From: Arthrobacter sp. 135MFCol5.1
GTDB taxonomy: Bacteria > Actinomycetota > Actinomycetes > Actinomycetales > Micrococcaceae
Reading direction: 5' to 3'
DNA: 64,000 bases
NCBI RefSeq assembly: GCF_000374865.1
Contig: NZ_KB895459.1
Coordinates: 1 to 64,000 of the forward strand
The position numbers and the translations under genes were made by a program. This document shows, one piece after another, positions 41,828 to 52,047 of this stretch. The notes beneath the pieces were generated by a model. It did no database searches. It was given only the letters and a program-made list of their open reading frames with translations, and was not told where the DNA came from. Position 1 is the stretch's first letter, and the number at the start of each line of letters is the position of its first letter.

Positions 41828-42745
41828 TCATAGGGCAAAAATACTGCAGCTGAGCCGATGTTCCTCCCCAGCCAAGAGGCGGATGAGGTCCTTTCCGCTG
41901 TTGAAGGCATCCGGGGGGCAGCTCATTGGTTCCACAGCGAGACCCAACCTGGTGGGCAGGGGTGGCGTGCGGTCGGCCGTGTGCAATTGAAGCCAAGGGC
42001 AGTTGCGGTCCCAGGACATTCCTACCCCAACACCGGTAGGGTCCCAGAGCGTCAGCCCGGCTCGGCCGGAATCGTCGAAGGCAAGTCCTGTAAACGCGTG
42101 GTCCATGGCCGTCGAACCGATGGGCCGGGGATCCCTATAATCAAAGGCATGGCCGTGCACGTCGCGCTCCCCGGTCGGAAGTAACCGGTCTGCGCTAACG
42201 GCGAGGAACCGCTCGGCACCGAACTGAAGGATCCACTGGTCCAAGGGAGACGGGCCGGCCACCAGGTATGGGTGGGGACATGCGCCGTAGGGAGCTGTCG
42301 ATGTACCCGTGTTCCTGGCGGCCAGGGTGATGCTCAGGCCCTCCGGTGTCAGCCGGTACTCGGCAGTCAACTGCAGGCTGAACGGATATCCCATAGAGGC
42401 TGAGACAGTCGTCTCGAGTATCACCGTCGTGTCCTCGTGGAGCACCAGTTCCCACGCCTTGTCGAACACCAGGCCATGCAGTGCGTTGCCGCGGGCCTGC
42501 TCGTTGCGCGGCAGCTCCAGGGCGCTGCACTCGAAGGTGTAGCGCCCGTCCGCGATGCGGTTTGGCCAGGGCGCTGCGATGATGCCCCTGTAGTCCGGAG
42601 TGGGATGTCCCGTGCGGGACGGAAGGACCAAATCCCTTTCACCGAACTGCAAGTTCAGCAGGGTAGCTCCTGTTGCACTGACGGTGGCAGTGTAGCTGCC
42701 GGACCTGATCGCGTACTCGCTCACCGGTGCGTCCAACGCATCCAT
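41828..42745 (-). CDS. aldose 1-epimerase family protein
   Basis: 305 residues. The mutarotase pattern is present: APWPNRIADGRYTF, the catalytic His in ACPHPYLVAG, MDHAFTGLAF and the catalytic Glu region LAVEPMSCPPDAFN. It would interconvert alpha and beta anomers of aldoses before isomerisation. Its ATG overlaps the xylB stop by one base (TGATG), so it is the last gene of a xylA-xylB-epimerase operon. Confidence 0.9.
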   Translation of the reverse strand: MDALDAPVSEYAIRSGSYTATVSATGATLLNLQFGERDLVLPSRTGHPTPDYRGIIAAPWPNRIADGRYTFECSALELPRNEQARGNALHGLVFDKAWELVLHEDTTVILETTVSASMGYPFSLQLTAEYRLTPEGLSITLAARNTGTSTAPYGACPHPYLVAGPSPLDQWILQFGAERFLAVSADRLLPTGERDVHGHAFDYRDPRPIGSTAMDHAFTGLAFDDSGRAGLTLWDPTGVGVGMSWDRNCPWLQLHTADRTPPLPTRLGLAVEPMSCPPDAFNSGKDLIRLLAGEEHRLSCSIFAL

Positions 42746-44163
42746 CAGGCGTAAAGGCCTGCATAGCTGCGGTACCTGGAGAGCACCTGCGCAGTGTCTG
42801 CCGCCGCGGGACGTTCCACGGCGTTCAGTGGCCAGTCAGGAAAGCTCCCCGTCAGGGCGGCGGCTGCCTGGCGGGCGGCCCCGTCCGCGACGTATTCGCC
42901 GGGTTGGGGGACGGTGATGTCGATGCCCAGGAGTTGAACTGCCACGTCCTGAACAGCCGGTGACTGGGCGCCACCGCCTACGAGGATAATTCTTCGAGCC
43001 TTGACGCCCTGGGCCTGCAGGGCGGCCAATCCGTCCGCCAGTGAGCACACGACTCCTTCGACGGCGGCACGGGCCAGGTTCTCGGGGGTGTAATTGGCTC
43101 GGGTGATGCCATGCAAGGCGCCTGTTGCGTCCGGCAGGTTTGGGGTGCGTTCGCCGTCGAAGTAGGGGACTAGGGTCAAACCGCCTGAACCGGAGGCCGC
43201 AGAGAGCGCCAGGGTATTAAATTCCTGCAGGGTGACCCCCAAAAGCGCCGCAGTGGCGTCGAAAACCCGGGTGGCATTCAAAGTGCATACGAGGGGGAGG
43301 TAATGGCCGGTTGCGTCGGCAAATCCGGCCACCAGGCCGGAGGGGTCGGCGGATGGTGCTTCAGAGACCGCGAAGACCGTGCCGGAGGTCCCCAGTGACA
43401 TGACGACGTCCCCCAGCCGGGCGCCGGCTCCCATGGCGGCGGCGGCGTTGTCTCCAGCTCCTGCAGCCAAGAGGACCCCGTCCGGGGTCTTTCCCGCCGC
43501 TTCAAGGGGACCAAGGACTTTCGGCAAGACGGGCAGGTGGCCGACCGAACCCGAGATGACTGCAGGAAGATACTGACCGGCAGCAGTCGAATAGTAGCCG
43601 GTGCCTGACGCGTCGGAACGGTCTGTCACGAGGGCCTGAAGACCTTCGGCACCGGAACCCGGACCGTAACCAGCCAGCCTCCACGTCAGCCAGTCGTGCG
43701 GCAAACACACAGCGGCAACTTTCGCAGCATTCTCCGGCTCGTTCTGGGTCAGCCAGTGCAGTTTGGTGAGTGTGAGGGATGCGACGGGGACCGTCCCGGT
43801 GGCACCGGCCCAGTATCCCGCTCCGGCAATCGGGTCACCTCCACCGGCGGCCTTAATCAGTTCCGATGCGGTCCCAGCGCTGCGGGTGTCATTCCACAGC
43901 AGCGCGGGCCGGACCACGGCACCGTCGGCGTCGAGGCAGACCATGCCGTGCTGTTGCCCGGCGACGGAGACAGCGGCGACGTCGTCGAGGCCGCCCGCCT
44001 GCGCGATGGCCTCCTGGAGGGCAGTCCACCAGTGGTCCGGGTGGACTTCGGTGCCTTCGGGGTGGGTGGCGCGGCCCTGGCGGACGAGTTCTCCGGTGTC
44101 CGCATCGCGGATGATTACTTTGCAGGACTGGGTGGAGCTGTCAACTCCGGCTACGAGCGGCAT
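42745..44163 (-). CDS. xylB: xylulokinase
   Basis: 472 residues from ATG 44163. FGGY kinase features: [16 protein letters not shown] at the N terminus, [17 protein letters not shown], the phosphate-binding [11 protein letters not shown] and [17 protein letters not shown] near the C terminus. It phosphorylates D-xylulose to xylulose 5-phosphate. Located 81 bases after xylA in the same operon and overlapping the epimerase gene. Confidence 0.93.
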   Translation of the reverse strand: MPLVAGVDSSTQSCKVIIRDADTGELVRQGRATHPEGTEVHPDHWWTALQEAIAQAGGLDDVAAVSVAGQQHGMVCLDADGAVVRPALLWNDTRSAGTASELIKAAGGGDPIAGAGYWAGATGTVPVASLTLTKLHWLTQNEPENAAKVAAVCLPHDWLTWRLAGYGPGSGAEGLQALVTDRSDASGTGYYSTAAGQYLPAVISGSVGHLPVLPKVLGPLEAAGKTPDGVLLAAGAGDNAAAAMGAGARLGDVVMSLGTSGTVFAVSEAPSADPSGLVAGFADATGHYLPLVCTLNATRVFDATAALLGVTLQEFNTLALSAASGSGGLTLVPYFDGERTPNLPDATGALHGITRANYTPENLARAAVEGVVCSLADGLAALQAQGVKARRIILVGGGAQSPAVQDVAVQLLGIDITVPQPGEYVADGAARQAAAALTGSFPDWPLNAVERPAAADTAQVLSRYRSYAGLYA

Positions 44164-44244
44164 GGCTGTTCTTTTCTTTGTGCAGGAATGGAAACGCTGC
44201 GGGGCCTGGATCATCTCCAAGGCCCCGCAGCGGGTACTAAGTGG

Positions 44245-45432
44245 CTAGTGGGCGCCCAGGAGGTGCTCGATGGCCAACTGGTTGAGCCGGACGAACGCGA
44301 AGGAACGCTCGGCGGCCTTGTCGGCGTCGAAGTCCTCAAACGCTGCGGCGTCTGCGAGCAGGTCCGCGGTGCTTTCACCGGCGGCGAGGGTGGACTCGCC
44401 GAGTTCGAAGACACCGGAGGTCTTGAGTGCTTCCTGGACTTCGGGGTCTGCGCGGAAGGCCAGTGCGCGTTCCTTGAGGAGCAGGTACATCGCCATGTTG
44501 GCCTTGGCGGATTCCCAGACACCGTCGTAGCCGTCGGTGCGGGAGGGCTTGTAGTCGAAGTGGCGCGGGCCGTCGTACTTCGGGCCACCGCCCGGGAAGC
44601 CGTTTTCGAGCAGGTCCACAGTGAAGAAGGCGCTGGTCAGATCGCCATGGCCGAAGACCAGGTCCTGGTCGTACTTGATGCCGCGCTGGCCGTTGAGGTC
44701 GATGTGGAAGAGCTTGCCCGCCCAGAGGGCCTGGGCGATGCCGTGGGTGAAGTTCAGTCCTGCCATCTGCTCGTGCCCGGTTTCCGGGTTCAGGCCCACG
44801 ATGTCGCCGTGCTCGAGCTGGGCGATGAAGGCCAGGCCATGGCCCACGGTGGGCAGGAAGATGTCGCCGCGGGGCTCGTTCGGCTTGGGCTCGAGGGCAA
44901 TGCGCAGGTTGTAGCCCTTGTCCTTGATGTAGCCCGCCGCTGTGTCCACGCCTTCCTTCATCCGGTCCAGGGCAGCGGCGAGGTCCTTCGACCCGTCGTA
45001 CTCGCTGCCTTCCCGGCCGCCCCACATGACGAACGTTTCGGCGCCAAGCTCGGCGGCAAGGTCGATGTTCCGCAGGACCTTGGACAGGGCAAAGCGGCGG
45101 ACCGAGCGGTCATTGGACGTGAAGCCGCCGTCCTTGAAAACGGGGTGGCTGAACAGGTTGGTGGTGACCATCGGAACCTTCAGCCCGGTTTCTGCCAGTG
45201 CCGCACGGAAGTTCTTCAGGATCAGCTCCCGCTCCGAGGCGGACGCGTCGAACGGGACCAGATCGTTGTCGTGGAAAGTGATGCCGTACGCGCCCAGTTC
45301 GCTGAGCCGGTGCACGGCTTCGACCGGGTCAAGGGCCTTGCGGGTGGCCACACCGAACGGGTCGGCGCCGGTCCAGCCGACCGTCCGCAAGCCAAAGGTG
45401 AACTTGTCGGCGGGAGCGGGGGAGAGAGTCAT
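44245..45432 (-). CDS. xylA: xylose isomerase, class I (short)
   Basis: 395 residues, the length of the well-known actinomycete enzymes. Active-site His in [11 protein letters not shown], metal-binding Glu and Lys in [12 protein letters not shown], then [16 protein letters not shown] and [17 protein letters not shown]. It converts D-xylose to D-xylulose (and glucose to fructose). ATG 45432 has AAGGA six bases upstream on its strand; the open frame continues to 45738 but over the divergent regulator. First gene of the xyl operon, controlled from the 45433-45557 region. Confidence 0.96.
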   Translation of the reverse strand: MTLSPAPADKFTFGLRTVGWTGADPFGVATRKALDPVEAVHRLSELGAYGITFHDNDLVPFDASASERELILKNFRAALAETGLKVPMVTTNLFSHPVFKDGGFTSNDRSVRRFALSKVLRNIDLAAELGAETFVMWGGREGSEYDGSKDLAAALDRMKEGVDTAAGYIKDKGYNLRIALEPKPNEPRGDIFLPTVGHGLAFIAQLEHGDIVGLNPETGHEQMAGLNFTHGIAQALWAGKLFHIDLNGQRGIKYDQDLVFGHGDLTSAFFTVDLLENGFPGGGPKYDGPRHFDYKPSRTDGYDGVWESAKANMAMYLLLKERALAFRADPEVQEALKTSGVFELGESTLAAGESTADLLADAAAFEDFDADKAAERSFAFVRLNQLAIEHLLGAH

Positions 45433-45471
45433 GATGCGTCCTTGCAGTAAAGGGGCTGCTGCGGCAGCCAA

Positions 45472-45492
45472 ATAGTTTATGCTCTGAACTAT
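45472..45492. promoter_or_regulatory. probable ROK (XylR) operator
   Basis: ATAGTT (45472-45477) and AACTAT (45487-45492) form an inverted repeat with a 9-base spacer in the 125-base region between xylA and the divergent ROK gene, a typical place for XylR. Confidence 0.6.
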
Positions 45493-45557
45493 AAGGATGA
45501 CCCCGGGGCGGGTCAACATCAGTCCGGGCAAAGGCCCCGTGACGTGAAGGAGTAGAT

Positions 45558-46784
45558 GTGGTGATGACGGCCACCCCTCCCTACATCCAAGGTGTCCCCG
45601 GGGCTGGACATATGGAGGCTGTACGGAGGGGGAACTTGGCGCTGGTGCTGGGCAGAATCGCTGAAACCTCACCTGCCGGTCGTCGCAGCCGGGCTCAGAT
45701 TTCCGCACTGACCGGGCTGACAAAGGCGTCGGTATCAAGCCTTGTGCTCGAGCTCATCTCGAGCGGCCTGGTCACCGAGGTGGGGCTGAATCAACAGTCG
45801 AGGGGCCGGCCGGGAGTGGAGCTGGAGTTGAACCCCAACAAAGCGGTCCTCGGCGCGGAAATCAACGTCGACTACCTTGCCGTTGGTGTGGTCAGTCTAG
45901 CCGGGACCCTGCTCATGCACGAGGTTCGGGAGCGCGACAACCGCCCCCATGGGGTGGAACGAGTAATGGCCGCCCTGAGTCAGCAGTGTGCTGTGACAGC
46001 CGTGGCGGCGGAGAAGGAGGGCATCGATGTTCTTGGGGGTGGCCTTGCGGTGCCGGGACTGATCGATGCTGCCGGCCAAGTTGTGGTGAGCGCCCCTAAC
46101 TTGGGCTGGAAAAATGCCAGGCCGGATCTACGCGTACTGCTTCCGGGCTCTCCGCTAGGTGTAGTCCTTTGCAACGAGGCCAACGCCGCAGCCTTGGCCG
46201 AAATGGACCATCAATCCGACACCGATTTCATGTTTGTTTCAGGTGAGGTGGGTGTCGGCGGCGGGCTCGTTGTCGGCCGTGAACTTTTCACTGGCGCTGA
46301 TGGTCATGCGGGGGAGGTGGGCCACGTCGTGGTTGATCCTTACGGTTCGGACTGCTTGTGCGGTGGGAGGGGCTGCCTGGAAACGGTGGCCGGCCAGGAC
46401 GCGATCGCCGACGCCGCCGGGCTCGCAGGACATCCAGCCCGAAGCAGCCGCTCACTAACGTTGTCCGTGCTGCTGGGGTTGTTGAAGGAAGGCGACGCAC
46501 GGGCCCTGTCGGCGGTTGAGCGCGCAGGTTTCTGTCTTGGCTTGGCCCTGGCGTCCTCGGCGCGGATCGTACCTTTTACGTCGGTGGTCCTTGGCGGGCA
46601 CCTTGCCGTTCTTGATCCGTGGCTGAGAATTTCGCTTATGGATAGCCTCCAGAGGTATTCCGCGGGAAGATTCCCTTCCGGAAACGTGCTGGTATCGGCT
46701 TTGGGGAGTACAGGGGCTTTGTTGGGTGCGGCGGGCCTCGCGCTTAGGTGGGTGCTGGAGGCACCGCATACACTGCGGCGGTGA
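45558..46784 (+). CDS. xylR: ROK family transcriptional regulator, XylR-like
   Basis: 408 residues from GTG 45558 (GAAGGAG 5 bases before). N-terminal winged helix ([20 protein letters not shown], then [10 protein letters not shown]), then the ROK domain with [20 protein letters not shown], the zinc-binding region [19 protein letters not shown] and [17 protein letters not shown]. Divergent from xylA, so it most likely represses the xyl operon until xylose binds. The symbol rests on this context. Confidence 0.88.
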   Translation: MVMTATPPYIQGVPGAGHMEAVRRGNLALVLGRIAETSPAGRRSRAQISALTGLTKASVSSLVLELISSGLVTEVGLNQQSRGRPGVELELNPNKAVLGAEINVDYLAVGVVSLAGTLLMHEVRERDNRPHGVERVMAALSQQCAVTAVAAEKEGIDVLGGGLAVPGLIDAAGQVVVSAPNLGWKNARPDLRVLLPGSPLGVVLCNEANAAALAEMDHQSDTDFMFVSGEVGVGGGLVVGRELFTGADGHAGEVGHVVVDPYGSDCLCGGRGCLETVAGQDAIADAAGLAGHPARSSRSLTLSVLLGLLKEGDARALSAVERAGFCLGLALASSARIVPFTSVVLGGHLAVLDPWLRISLMDSLQRYSAGRFPSGNVLVSALGSTGALLGAAGLALRWVLEAPHTLRR

Positions 46785-46813
46785 TCCCCAGGCCTCCTTT
46801 CGTGTAAATGATC

Positions 46814-46851
46814 AAGACGGTGACGCCTGATTTTCGTGGCGCCACCGTCTT
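46814..46851. terminator. hairpin between convergent genes
   Basis: AAGACGGTG (46814-46822) pairs with CACCGTCTT (46843-46851), extended by inner pairs, between the ROK gene and the SGNH esterase gene. Confidence 0.6.
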
Positions 46852-46864
46852 TGGAGTGATTCGG

Positions 46865-47812
46865 TCAGGAGCTGGCGCCGGGGTGCGTCAGCTGTTCCAC
46901 CAGGGCTTTCGCTACTGCTGCATGGCCGGCTTCGTTCGGGTGCATCATGACAAAACCGCGGGAAAAGTCATACCCAGTGACCCACGGATCAGCTGAGCAG
47001 GCATCGTGGCCCTGGCTGTCCTTGGACGCGGTGACGAGTTCGGCTCCCGTTTGCTGGGCGGCGTGCTTGGTGGCAAGGCTCATCCCGCGGGCAACGTCAA
47101 GAAGAAACTTCTGACGCTGCTGCGGGATGGGAACCGCTGCACAGGGCTTGCCGTTGTCCGGGAGGACTGACAGGTAATCAACCAGGACCACCCGCGCGTG
47201 TGGAGCCTTCTCCTGGACAGCGTTCACGGTCGCTGCTAAGGCATCCTGGATGCCGGCGAGGCGGGCCTGCACGACCGAGTCCGGCACGGGAGTGCACAAC
47301 CCGTACAGCTTTAGCTGGTTGCTGATCACGCTCAGCGGGTTTGCCGCAAGGTCTCCTCGACAGGCTTCGGCCATGAGGTTGCCGACATAGTTGACGTCAT
47401 TGCCGCCAATGGTGATGGTTACCAGATCCGTGTCCGCGGTGACGGCGTTGATCTGCAGCTCGCCGGTCTGGCTGGAGCCATCCCAGCTCCAGATCTGCTG
47501 GGGCGTCGTCGCGATGTTGGGGATCGAGGCGCCGCCGCATGTCGCGTTCGTCAGGTTCAAATGAAGCTGACTGGCGACAAGGTATGGATAGGCAATGGTG
47601 GTCCGCCCGCATCGGCCGCCGGAGTCCGCTGGATCCGCGGGTCCGAGACCACCTCCGGCGGCGTAGGAGCTGCCAAGGGCAACGTAGTGGGCACCAGGCC
47701 CGGGTGCAGGAAGAGGCGCTGCGCTGGCGGGCAGAGCTGTGCAAAAGGCTGTAAGGGCGGTGACGGCGCAAGCTGCCGCCACCTTGCGGACAGCACCGAG
47801 GCATGCGGGCAT
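46865..47812 (-). CDS. secreted SGNH/GDSL hydrolase (esterase)
   Basis: 315 residues. A signal peptide is clear: basic start, hydrophobic core VAAACAVTALTAFCTALPAS and cleavage near ASAAP. SGNH blocks follow: YVALGSSYAAG with the catalytic Ser, GGASIPN, ITIGGNDVNYVG, and MMHPNEAGHAAVA with the catalytic His. Cysteines are spaced as in extracellular actinobacterial lipases/esterases. It may deacetylate xylan or other plant polymers outside the cell; lipase activity is an alternative. Site e lies 55 bases upstream. Confidence 0.9.
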   Translation of the reverse strand: MPACLGAVRKVAAACAVTALTAFCTALPASAAPLPAPGPGAHYVALGSSYAAGGGLGPADPADSGGRCGRTTIAYPYLVASQLHLNLTNATCGGASIPNIATTPQQIWSWDGSSQTGELQINAVTADTDLVTITIGGNDVNYVGNLMAEACRGDLAANPLSVISNQLKLYGLCTPVPDSVVQARLAGIQDALAATVNAVQEKAPHARVVLVDYLSVLPDNGKPCAAVPIPQQRQKFLLDVARGMSLATKHAAQQTGAELVTASKDSQGHDACSADPWVTGYDFSRGFVMMHPNEAGHAAVAKALVEQLTHPGASS

Positions 47813-47866
47813 AGATCAATCTCCTTGGGGGTTTTGCCGGGCTCCAGTCGCTACTTCGCGATCCGG

Positions 47867-47888
47867 ATTATTCCCGGGTGGGGAAAAT
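47867..47888 (-). promoter_or_regulatory. TTTTTCCC-type operator, site e
   Basis: On the minus strand ATTTTCCC-CACCC-GGGAATAAT, followed by CCGGATCGCGAA. The tail GGGAATAATC is shared with site g, orienting it toward the secreted esterase gene. Confidence 0.6.
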
Positions 47889-48020
47889 TTAGCTCTCGCT
47901 TGCGGCTTCGTCAAGAGCCGGTCGCTCCGGTGGCCCTGGGAGTCGAACCCAACGGCCGCTGGCGCGGGCAGAACTTCGTTTGAGGAAGCATTTGAACATT
48001 TATTGGTCGGGCTATTGCCA

Positions 48021-48040
48021 TTTTTCCCGGTGCGGGAATA
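48021..48040 (+). promoter_or_regulatory. TTTTTCCC-type operator, site f
   Basis: TTTTTCCC-GGTGC-GGGAATA, followed by TTGTTTTGCGAATGCTTC. The same downstream sequence (GCGAAnGCTTC) follows site g. It lies 59 bases before the MFS transporter start. Confidence 0.65.
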
Positions 48041-48098
48041 TTGTTTTGCGAATGCTTCCGCGGGTGGATGCCTGCGGCGATCAACGAAGGAGTTGTAC

Positions 48099-49544
48099 AT
48101 GGGATCTGTTGATGCAGCCCAGGGAGCGGCCGGTGCTCCGCCGGTGGAGCCCCGGCCGGCGAAGGATGATTTGTCCCCCGTCTATGAACCGAAAACGCGG
48201 CCCTACCGCCGCTATGTCAGCACGTACGCGCTGGCAAGTGTGGCCTTTTCCCTGCTGTGGGGTGCGGTGCTCACGGTCCTGCTCCCGCTGCAGGTTCAAA
48301 ACCTGGAGTTCGCCCGGATCTTCGGGCCCGACAGTGGTGTTGACCTGACCGCACTGAATAATTTGAGCGGCCAGGTTGCTTCCGGCGCCGTGACGCCGTC
48401 TGCAGAGCAGCAGCAGCAGCTCGATCTTTTGGCGCAGTTCAACTCTTCACGAGCTGCCGGCCTGTCGTTGGTGACGTCGGTAGGCGTGGTCGTGGGCATG
48501 GTCTTGTCCCCGATCATCGGGACGCTTTCAGATCTAACCCGGACAAAGTGGGGCCGGCGCGCCCCTTATATCGCTGCCGGCGCTGTCGTAGGAGCAGCCG
48601 GCATCACGCTGATGCCGCTGGCGCCGAACCTGTTTTTCCTGGTTCTTGCCTGGTCTGTCATCCAGGTCGCCGGAAATGCCCAGGGCCCCCTCGTGGCCAC
48701 GGTAGCGGACCGGGTGCCCAAAGAGCGCCTGGGGTCGGTATCGGCGGTCACCGGTGTGGTGGTGTACTTCGCGGCCATCCTCGGCGCAGTGGTGGCCGGA
48801 GCGCTTTTTGCTGCCATCGGCCTTGCCAGCTACTACCCGTTCGCCGTGACGCTTCTGCTCCTCACCGTACCGTTGCTTTTCCTTGCCCGGGACCGGTCAT
48901 CCAAGCACCTGCCCCATGGAAAAATCCGGATTGGCACCATCTTTGCTTCGTTTATCGTCGCCCTGCGCGACCGGGACTACCGGTGGGCCTGGATCTCGAA
49001 GGTCTTGCTCTGGACCGGGTTCGGCATCGGCACCACCTACAGCATCTACATGCTCCAGAGCTACATCACCCCGGCACTCAGCGCGGCAGAAGCAGCCCAG
49101 ATGAGCCCCCTCCTGCAGGTCGTCGCACTACCTGCCACAATGCTCGGAATGGCCGTCTCGGGAAAGCTTTCCGACAAACTGCACCGTCGGAAGCCTTTCG
49201 TGATCGCAGCTGCCGTCATCATCGCACTGGGCTTCATCGTTCCCTGGGTTTGGCCTTCTCTTCCTGCCATGTTCATCCAGGCAGCCATGGGCGGACTCGG
49301 CCTTGGCGTGTTCCTCGTCGTTGACCAGGCCCTGTTCATCGACCTGCTCCCCGACCCCGAAGCAGCAGGCCGCGATCTCGGAATGTCCTCAGTCGGACAA
49401 AACCTCGGCAACGCCATCGCCCCCGTCACCGCCGGCACCGCAGTCGCCCTCGTCGGCGGCTCCTACGGCATCGTCTGGCCAATCGCCTTCATCATCGTCA
49501 TCATCTCAGGCCTCCTGGTCCTGCCAATCCGCCGCGCCCGCTAA
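48099..49544 (+). CDS. MFS sugar transporter
   Basis: 481 residues from ATG 48099 (GAAGGAG 6 bases before). Twelve hydrophobic helices; the loop motif GTLSDLTRTKWGRRAPYI between helices 2 and 3 resembles that of sugar-cation and sucrose-type symporters, with a second copy (VSGKLSDKLHRRKPFV) in the second half. An extra 50-residue external loop follows helix 1. Probably imports oligosaccharides released from hemicellulose, supplying the cytoplasmic glycosidases. Substrate inferred from context and shared operator. Confidence 0.88.
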   Translation: MGSVDAAQGAAGAPPVEPRPAKDDLSPVYEPKTRPYRRYVSTYALASVAFSLLWGAVLTVLLPLQVQNLEFARIFGPDSGVDLTALNNLSGQVASGAVTPSAEQQQQLDLLAQFNSSRAAGLSLVTSVGVVVGMVLSPIIGTLSDLTRTKWGRRAPYIAAGAVVGAAGITLMPLAPNLFFLVLAWSVIQVAGNAQGPLVATVADRVPKERLGSVSAVTGVVVYFAAILGAVVAGALFAAIGLASYYPFAVTLLLLTVPLLFLARDRSSKHLPHGKIRIGTIFASFIVALRDRDYRWAWISKVLLWTGFGIGTTYSIYMLQSYITPALSAAEAAQMSPLLQVVALPATMLGMAVSGKLSDKLHRRKPFVIAAAVIIALGFIVPWVWPSLPAMFIQAAMGGLGLGVFLVVDQALFIDLLPDPEAAGRDLGMSSVGQNLGNAIAPVTAGTAVALVGGSYGIVWPIAFIIVIISGLLVLPIRRAR

Positions 49545-49556
49545 ACACCACCCACC

Positions 49557-49592
49557 GCTCCGGCCGTCACCCCCAACCCTGACGGCCGGAGC
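49557..49592 (+). terminator. 13-bp perfect hairpin after the transporter gene
   Basis: GCTCCGGCCGTCA (49557-49569) pairs with TGACGGCCGGAGC (49580-49592), 12 bases after the stop. A TTTT run appears 10 bases later. The GH3 gene downstream may still be reached by readthrough. Confidence 0.65.
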
Positions 49593-49712
49593 ACAAGCAC
49601 TTTTGCCCAATTACGTGTCCGCTACGTACGCCTCCCACCCGTAGAACGCCCACCCGGCTCTCCTTCCGACGGAGGCATGTCATCTCCCATCATCACCAGA
49701 AAGACCAGCATC

Positions 49713-51893
49713 ATGCCGACCAGCCAGACCGATAGCTTCCACAAAAAAACCAATAGCTTCTACGAAGCGGTCAACATCATTCGGCAAGGAGCTGACCTGG
49801 ACGCGGCCACAGAGCAGCTTCTCGGCCAGCTCACACAGGATGAAAAGCTGTGGCTGCTCGATGGTGACTCGGATTTTTGGGTCGGGATCGCAGAGATGAG
49901 CGCCGGCTACAACCTGAAACCCATCGTGATGGGCGAGATCAAGCGACTTGGGATTCCCGGCCTCCGTTTCAGTGATGGTCCCCGTGGAGTAGTGATGGGC
50001 GCGTCCACGGCGTTTCCAGTGTCCATGGCGCGTGGCGCGACGTGGGATGTTGAGATGGAAGAGCGCATCGGCGTCGCCATTGGCCGTGAACTGAGAGCGC
50101 AGGGAGGGAACTTTTTCGGTGGCGTATGCATCAATCTTCCAAGGCACCCCGCATGGGGCCGGGCACAGGAAACCTACGGCGAAGACCCCATTCTCCTGGG
50201 CGAGTTCGGCGCAGCGCTCGTCCGTGGCGTCCAACGCAACGCCATGGCTGTCGCAAAGCACTACGCCCTTAACTCCATGGAAAATGCACGCTTCAAAGTC
50301 GACGTGCTGGCCGACGAACAGACGCTCCACGAGGCCTTCCTCCCGCACTTCCGCCGGGTCGTCGAGGAAGGTGTGGACGGCATCATGACGTCCTATAACT
50401 CCGTCAATGGCGAATGGGCCGGCCAGAATGAAACTCTCCTGGAAGGCACCCTCCGCAGTGAATGGGGTTTCGAGGGCGTTACCATCACAGATTTCGTGTC
50501 CGGCTTCCGGGACGCAAGCCTGTCACTCCGCGCAGGTCTCGACGTTGAAGCGCCCATGCGTCAGCAGCGCGCGCAGCATCTCCCGGCAGACCTTGAATCC
50601 GGCCGGGTCACTTGGGAGCATGTCGACCGGGCAGCAAAGCGGGTCCTGCGCACCCAGCTTCGACACTATGCCTCCGCACGTGAGGAAGAGCCCGCAAAGG
50701 AAGTCATTTTCTGCAGCGGGCACCGGGATCTGGCGCGGGAAGCAGCGGCCACGTCCATGGTCCTGCTGAAAAACGATGCAGTTGACGGCACACCGGTACT
50801 GCCACTCGGTCCGGAGAAGACGAATTCGGTCGCGCTGATCGGCAGGCTGGCCAATCTACCCAATACGGGCGACCACGGATCATCATCAGTCCGCTCCCCG
50901 GAGGTGGTCACGGCGCTGGAAGGCTTCAGGAACAACCTTCCAGAAGCACAGCTCTTCACCTCGTTCGAAGACGACCCCGAAGCAGCCGCCGCCACAGCGA
51001 AAAAGGCGGACGTAGCCATCGTCGTCGTTGGCTACACCGCAGAAGATGAAGGCGAATACATCGGCGGGGACAGCATGCTGGACCCGGACATTCTTGCCCT
51101 GTTCCCTCCCTTCCCCGAAGGCATGGACCCGAGCAACCTCATGGGAGCCGCAGGCGCCATGGGCAGCACCGTCGGCGGTGACCGGGCCAGCCTGCGGCTA
51201 CGGCCTGTCGACGAGGAAATCATCCGGGCAACCGCGGCTGCCAACCCCAAAACCGTGGTCGTTGTGGTCACCGCAGGAGCCGTCATCACAGAATCCTGGC
51301 GTGACACAGTCCCGGCGATGCTCGTGGGATGGTACTCAGGATCCGAGGGGGGAAATGCCCTCACAGACGTCCTTTACGGGAAAGCCGATGCCAGCGGGCG
51401 CCTTCCCTACTCCATCCCAACAACAGAGGAACACCTACCCTACTTCGACCGGGATGCCAACAGCATCACGTACGACCGCTGGTTCGGGCAGCGCCTCTTG
51501 GACCGCGACGGCCACAGCCCTGCCTTCCCACTCGGATACGGCCTCTCCTACACCACCTTCGACATCAGCGACCTGACCATCACGCAGATCGCCGCAGATA
51601 GCGTGAAGGCGACAACACAAGTCACCAACACAGGAGAACGGGCAGGCCGTCACGTCGTACAGCTTTACGGCTCGATCGAGGTAGACGACTTCCCCCGACG
51701 GGTTTTGTTGGGTTTCAAGCCCGTGAACCTGGCGCCAGGGGAGACAAAGACGATGGAGGTGGCCGGTTCTCTTCGCCCACTGCAGCGCCGCACCAACGGG
51801 CGGTTCGAGTGGGCTGCGGCGGAAGTGGTCTTGGAAGCGGGCGCCTACTCCGGTGATCCAGAAGCGTCAGAAACAAGCCTTCGCTTGCTTTAG
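49713..51893 (+). CDS. GH3 glycosidase, paralogue of 32721-34886
   Basis: 726 residues from ATG 49713, chosen because the product then starts MPTSQT like its paralogue (MPTTATQ); ATG 49677 is possible. Shared blocks include LLGQLTQDEKLWLLDGD, GLRFSDGPRGVVMG, FFGGVCINLPRHPAWGRAQ and IMTSYNSVNGEWAGQNETL. The nucleophile region reads GVTITDFVSGFRD. No signal peptide. Located after the transporter gene, so import and hydrolysis are linked. Confidence 0.9.
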   Translation: MPTSQTDSFHKKTNSFYEAVNIIRQGADLDAATEQLLGQLTQDEKLWLLDGDSDFWVGIAEMSAGYNLKPIVMGEIKRLGIPGLRFSDGPRGVVMGASTAFPVSMARGATWDVEMEERIGVAIGRELRAQGGNFFGGVCINLPRHPAWGRAQETYGEDPILLGEFGAALVRGVQRNAMAVAKHYALNSMENARFKVDVLADEQTLHEAFLPHFRRVVEEGVDGIMTSYNSVNGEWAGQNETLLEGTLRSEWGFEGVTITDFVSGFRDASLSLRAGLDVEAPMRQQRAQHLPADLESGRVTWEHVDRAAKRVLRTQLRHYASAREEEPAKEVIFCSGHRDLAREAAATSMVLLKNDAVDGTPVLPLGPEKTNSVALIGRLANLPNTGDHGSSSVRSPEVVTALEGFRNNLPEAQLFTSFEDDPEAAAATAKKADVAIVVVGYTAEDEGEYIGGDSMLDPDILALFPPFPEGMDPSNLMGAAGAMGSTVGGDRASLRLRPVDEEIIRATAAANPKTVVVVVTAGAVITESWRDTVPAMLVGWYSGSEGGNALTDVLYGKADASGRLPYSIPTTEEHLPYFDRDANSITYDRWFGQRLLDRDGHSPAFPLGYGLSYTTFDISDLTITQIAADSVKATTQVTNTGERAGRHVVQLYGSIEVDDFPRRVLLGFKPVNLAPGETKTMEVAGSLRPLQRRTNGRFEWAAAEVVLEAGAYSGDPEASETSLRLL

Positions 51894-52047
51894 AACCGGA
51901 ACGGACCACCGCATGCACTCGTGATTCTCGAATGACAAGCATGTGCGAAGCTCCTCTCGCTCCGCTCGAACTCGTAGACGCCGAGAACCAATAGAAGCAC
52001 AGAGCCGGAACAACGACGTGCTCGCCCAAATAAAAGCCAGCCTTGCC

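Noticed and set aside
43696..45450. Long plus-strand frame of 584 codons
   Set aside because: It lies opposite xylB and xylA, whose motifs are clear; the frame is a by-product of GC-rich codons.
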